Shown here piece by piece: positions 60,140-64,000 of a DNA stretch of 64,000 nt (position 1 is the stretch's first letter; each line of letters starts with the position of its first letter). The notes beneath the pieces are model-generated. The model did no database searches and was not told the origin of the DNA. It was given only the letters and a program-made list of their open reading frames with translations. Both the position numbers and the translations under genes were made by a program. The stretch spans positions 22,107,674 through 22,171,673 of the forward strand of contig CM032122.1 of assembly GCA_018894105.1 (NCBI GenBank), read 5' to 3'. This DNA comes from Jacaranda mimosifolia. Lineage: Eukaryota > Streptophyta > Magnoliopsida > Lamiales > Bignoniaceae.

Positions 60140-60150
60140 ATTATTAATAG

Positions 60151-60971
60151 GTGAAATCAAACGCAACCCAAACAAGTATAATATATATATTTTATAGGAT
60201 TATTCAAATAATATATTAGTCAGTTATAATTAAAAAATATGTATTTTGATGGACAATATATATATATAAATATATATTTTCAAAAAGTTTAAAAATATAC
60301 TATTGTGAGTATACTATTATTTCTTTACGAGTCACTAATAAATTTAAGTTTTTCATAATTAATTAAAATTCGAGATTCTTTTCAATCAAATTGTGATATA
60401 AATAAAATAAAAATATTATATCTATTCAAGTAAATTTTATTTATGCATGCACTTAAATAGCTCAATTGAACTTTATTTCACGACATAAGAATTAATTTTA
60501 TTTTATTAGAAATAAGCTAAATATTTTCACATCTGCATATTTTTCTGTTGGTAATTGTCCATCAATTTATTTTTCATTTAATTATTAAAAATATATATTA
60601 CTTATTTCCATACTTTTGAGATTGCACACTCATACATAATTTTATCTATTTAGGAACCAATTTTTACTAAAAATAGTTTCTGATAATATAACCAAGAAGA
60701 AAACACTAATTTTGTTTTTTTTTTTTTAATATAACCAAAAACCAAACTATATGCACTTTAAGTTCGGTTCGATTACTTCAGTGGTTCCGTTGATATTGCT
60801 CATACATAGGCAGATCAGAAAGAGAGAACTAAATATTCGCACATCATGTGCGGATTTTCTATATAACAGAAAAAGAAGGGGAAGTGGTTTTGTAAGTTGC
60901 CTACAAAACTGGAATCTGAGTATCCAATGGCCGACTCCTACTTTATTTTATGCTTCAGCTGTTGTAAATTT
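60151..60971. other. Intergenic DNA and MDH 3' flank
   Basis: AT-rich to about 60740. The last 200 bp, more balanced in composition, should be the malate dehydrogenase 3' UTR. No other gene is seen. Confidence 0.5.
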
Positions 60972-62198
60972 TTATGCAGCCACTGGTTGCTTATGAACAA
61001 AAGCAACACCTTTCTCAATGCTGGCCTTCAACTCCGGCTTGAGAGCTTCCAAAGCTTTCTGTTCATATTCGGTTAATCCTTGAAGCTCTGACCAAATCAA
61101 AGCCTCAACTCCATTCCTTCCAAGCTTAATTCTTGAGGCAAAAAATGGAAGCTCGGTCAAGTCAGACTGGACATAAGCGCATTCATAGACATCATTATCA
61201 CCATCAAGAGCACGGAATGAGGACTCAACAAACCGCGCTGCAGCATATGCCATAGAGAGAGTAGCGGACCCTGCTCCGGCTTTTGCCTCGACAACTTCAG
61301 TCCCAGCATTTTGAATCCTCACGGTTAGTCCTTGCACTTCTTCATCAGTGAAAGCAACAGATGGCTTTGTCTTAGATAAAAGGGGTAAAATAGTAATCCC
61401 TGCATGGCCCCCAACAACCGGGACGTCGACATCGATGAGCTTGAGGTTTTTCTTCTGAGCAACAAAAGTATTTGCTCTGACAACATCAAGAGTGGTGACA
61501 CCGAAGAGCTTCTTTGGATCATAAACTCCTCTCTGTTTCAAAACCTCAGCTGCAATCGGCACTGTGGAGTTGACTGGATTGCTAATAACGTGAATGAAGG
61601 CATCAGGGCAATTATCAGCAACAGCCTCAACCAAGGTTTTCACTATGTTGGCGTTAATGTTAAACAGGTCATCACGGGTCATACCTGGCTTCCTCGGAAC
61701 ACCAGCAGGTATAACAACAACATTTACATCTTTCAAAGAACTGGCCAACTCAGATGCCCCTGTAAAATCAACAACTTGAGAAGGTGTGTTGCAGTGACTG
61801 AGATCAGAAGCAACTCCCTTTACATTTGCTATATCATAAAGGTTCAGTCGAGAAACTAGTGGTGACATCTTGATCAGAAGGGCTAGTGGCTGGCCTATAC
61901 CACCAGCAGCTCCAAGAATAGCCACTTTATAGGATGCTTGTGGCTGAACATAACTGTAAGATCTCTGGCTATGTTTCTCCGCTTTTGTATTGTAAGAGCG
62001 CTTTAGTACTAGGCAGCCTTCATTGCCTAAGAATGATGATCTCACAGAGGTTGTTGCCTTGAGGCCACTGAAACTCCTAATGTAGTTTTTAGGGTTCAAG
62101 TTCAAGGTAAAAGCCTTTGACTGCGAAGGTCCAACTCTGGAGCCAGCAGATGCAGCAGCAGATCCAATTGAAAAACTGGTTGGTGATGTCGCTGCCAT
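60972..62198 (-). CDS. pNAD-MDH: Plastidial NAD-dependent malate dehydrogenase
   Basis: An intronless 408-residue frame. Residues 1 to about 85 are Ser/Ala-rich with few acidic residues, a chloroplast transit peptide. The mature enzyme shows the dinucleotide motif [13 protein letters not shown] (about 96-108), the substrate-binding loop [11 protein letters not shown] (168-178, with Arg169 and Arg175), NPVNST (207-212), the Asp/Arg pair in TLDVVR (238/241) and the catalytic histidine in GGHAG (His265). It interconverts malate and oxaloacetate with NAD(H), supporting plastid redox balance; the Arabidopsis plastid enzyme is needed for embryo and chloroplast development. It is related to glyoxysomal and mitochondrial forms, but the transit peptide and the N-terminal [10 protein letters not shown] region favour the plastid isoform. 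The NADP-type extensions are absent. All key residues are present. Confidence 0.95.
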   Translation of the reverse strand: MAATSPTSFSIGSAAASAGSRVGPSQSKAFTLNLNPKNYIRSFSGLKATTSVRSSFLGNEGCLVLKRSYNTKAEKHSQRSYSYVQPQASYKVAILGAAGGIGQPLALLIKMSPLVSRLNLYDIANVKGVASDLSHCNTPSQVVDFTGASELASSLKDVNVVVIPAGVPRKPGMTRDDLFNINANIVKTLVEAVADNCPDAFIHVISNPVNSTVPIAAEVLKQRGVYDPKKLFGVTTLDVVRANTFVAQKKNLKLIDVDVPVVGGHAGITILPLLSKTKPSVAFTDEEVQGLTVRIQNAGTEVVEAKAGAGSATLSMAYAAARFVESSFRALDGDNDVYECAYVQSDLTELPFFASRIKLGRNGVEALIWSELQGLTEYEQKALEALKPELKASIEKGVAFVHKQPVAA

Positions 62199-62212
62199 CT
62201 TGCGGTTGTTAT

Positions 62213-63696
62213 CTGCAGGGAAAATTAAGTTTCAATCTTCTCAGAAGAACAAACAGAAATGTGCAACATTTACAACCTAAAACCAACTAAAACTGTGTTA
62301 AACAATCATGATTAATGCTTGAAGGGGGTCAAAGAGGTATAGATGCTGTTTACAGGATATATCAATAACATAAACAAGAACATCACTGATAACCAGGGAT
62401 ATATAATAGGGGAAAAGGTATGTCACTTCATGATGTAAATAGAGAGATTACAAACTCACTGAACATGAATGTAACAAGACCTTATCTAATCAATGTTTTT
62501 AAAGTCCAAGATTTTCAAAGCTATGTGATACCAGGGTTAGCATGCAGTGTGATCCAATATCCTTCAGCGGGATCCAAGTTAAAAGCCCCAGTTGGTAAAG
62601 AACATAACTTTCTCTCGATGACGCATGGAGACAAAAACTGCAACTCGGTCAAGATATGACAGAGATACAGCAACAGAACATTTCTAACAATTTTTAAATA
62701 TGACACAGGTGTTCAATATATGTACTTACTCCATATACACATATGTGCATACACAAGTAGATATAAAATTGGTAACAAATTTGTAAAGGCATCATTGCAA
62801 GTGTAAAGAAAAATTTCATATCAATAATTGTATTGGAAGTTTCACACGAATGATTCTTGGGATCTTGGTGGATTATCACACTTACCCACACAACCCAAAA
62901 ACAAATGACAATAATTAACAAAGTGATGATAGCTAGGTATTTTTAAAAACTTGTCCGAAATATGTTGGTGTCTGCCTCATGCACCAGACAAGGAATGAAA
63001 CAGGACAGGGGAAACATGACACAAAAAGTGCTATCTGCAACCAATTGGCACTTGAAGTACAGTCTTACATACCATCAAATAAGTGAAAGGAGAACTGGAT
63101 CTAATCCAAATTTTCAGAATCTTAGCTAGAATTGAACCAATATCACAGCACTCCAAAATTTACTAATTCAGAAGCAACCATGATTTCAAAAATTTATTGA
63201 TCAAAGCACAAATATTTTAAGCCGCCACATCGCCCCTATTCTGAAATGATAAAGAACCTGGGACAACTAACAGAGCATATAAAATTTAGATCAAAAAAGA
63301 TCGACGAAACTTGTCATTTTCATCCGAGATTACACTGGCATGCAGAAATCCTATACAAAAAACTTACAGAAATTGTTAACAGAACTAACTAACCCATCAC
63401 AGTGAAACGAGAACTTTAGATCTATCACAAAAAACAAATAGCTTAGGATTGGCAGAAAACAAAGAACCAAAAAGAGATAGAACACCAGAACAAAAGGACC
63501 ACTTAAATTCAAGTTAAAACATTGGCATCTAACCAGTACATCACAAGCCCATTAGAATGCAACAGATCTACGAGCTAAAACAGGTTAAATCAACACAAAC
63601 TTCTGTTCAGATAATTGAAGAATCATAAAAGATTAAATTGCAGCAGACGTTGCTTCGGCAAACAGAAAAGGGAAGAAGAAAGAAGAGTGAGCATAC
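62213..63696 (-). other. Likely 5'-UTR intron of the malate dehydrogenase gene
   Basis: On the minus strand a donor AAAG|GTATGC at 63697/63696 and an acceptor CCCTGCAG at 62213, 14 bp before the start codon, frame a 1.48-kb region without coding potential. It is U-rich on the gene strand, as plant introns are. A TATA-like box lies about 80 bp upstream of the donor. The first exon would be a short non-coding leader of about 50 bp. Confidence 0.65.
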
Positions 63697-63772
63697 CTTT
63701 CTGAATAATCAGTGTACCTTTCTTTGAAGAGTGAATCTTCGACTGAATCGAAATGGGTTTGGGGGGTTCTGC

Positions 63773-63780
63773 TTAAATAG
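63773..63780 (-). promoter_or_regulatory. Putative TATA box of the malate dehydrogenase gene
   Basis: CTATTTAA on the minus strand, preceded by a C-run. It would place the transcription start near 63745 and leave a leader of about 50 bp before the intron donor at 63696. Confidence 0.45.
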
Positions 63781-64000
63781 GGGGATTTTACACACACAAA
63801 AACGCTGGAGTGCGTGTATTTGGAGGATGTTCGGTTTTTTACCATTACTCTTTTTTATTTATTTTTTCTGATTTTTAATGATTGTTTTTCAAATATAACC
63901 GTGAGTTTCGTGATGGGGCTTCCGAACTTCAAAAATTAATTTTGTATTAATGTGATTTATGAAGATGTTTCAAAATGTAAATCCAAATTAATATTTGTGG
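63781..64000. other. Upstream flank of the malate dehydrogenase gene
   Basis: AT-rich upstream DNA to the window end. No other element is recognised. Confidence 0.4.

Noticed and set aside
1..64000. tRNA, rRNA or snoRNA genes
   Set aside because: I looked for tRNA A/B-box patterns and rRNA-like conserved blocks and found none I could support by eye; a tRNAscan-SE/Infernal run would settle it.

Overview
This is a nuclear genome window from a dicotyledonous flowering plant. Evidence: AT-rich intergenic DNA, GT-AG introns, a plastid-targeted malate dehydrogenase, a DYW-class PPR protein, an RWP-RK (RKD) factor, a CLE peptide gene, and plant-type transposons of nearly every class. No prokaryotic, organellar or viral segment was seen. 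I could not assign a species.

Layout. 0-5.6 kb: a two-exon GT47 exostosin-family glycosyltransferase (+) and a small intronless CLE45-like peptide gene (-), tail to tail. 5.6-31.3 kb: a gene-poor transposon nest. It holds a hAT element with a Helitron inside it (11.1-12.1 kb), a Tourist-like MITE (12.2 kb), a MULE-like element (13.3-14.7 kb), a small LTR element whose left LTR is split by a 3.9-kb CACTA element (16.0-21.8 kb), a decayed Ty1/copia tandem on the minus strand (21.8-27.3 kb), a second Helitron (27.7 kb), and a MULE inserted in one half of a tandem duplication (28.7-31.3 kb). 31.8-34.4 kb: an EMB514/DOMINO1-like gene (+). 36.6-39.6 kb: a long-TIR element filled with an array of Tourist-like MITEs. 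40.1-41.5 kb: an RKD gene (+), four exons. 42.7-44.4 kb: an intronless DYW PPR gene (+). 45.3-58.8 kb: a second transposon block with a hAT-like MITE, another MITE, copia and gypsy fragments, an 8-kb deleted Ty3/gypsy element (-), and a MULE-like element with a 10-bp target duplication. 59.6-60.1 kb: a hAT-like MITE. 61.0-63.8 kb: plastidial NAD-malate dehydrogenase (-) with a likely 5'-UTR intron.

Six host genes are well supported: GT47, CLE, EMB514-like, RKD, PPR-DYW and pNAD-MDH. They act in unrelated processes (cell wall, peptide signalling, nuclear/nucleolar function, transcription, organelle RNA editing, plastid redox). The PPR and MDH genes resemble products that, from memory, are encoded next to each other in Arabidopsis, so the roughly 16 kb of transposons between them here probably expanded an old neighbour pair.

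No convincing unknown biological system was found. The most informative structures are the nested insertions whose target-site duplications and, in two cases, uninterrupted sister copies can be read directly. Also notable are the extra acidic ORF upstream of gag in the gypsy element, its LTR hairpin repeats, and a membrane-protein-like gene fragment inside the small LTR element.
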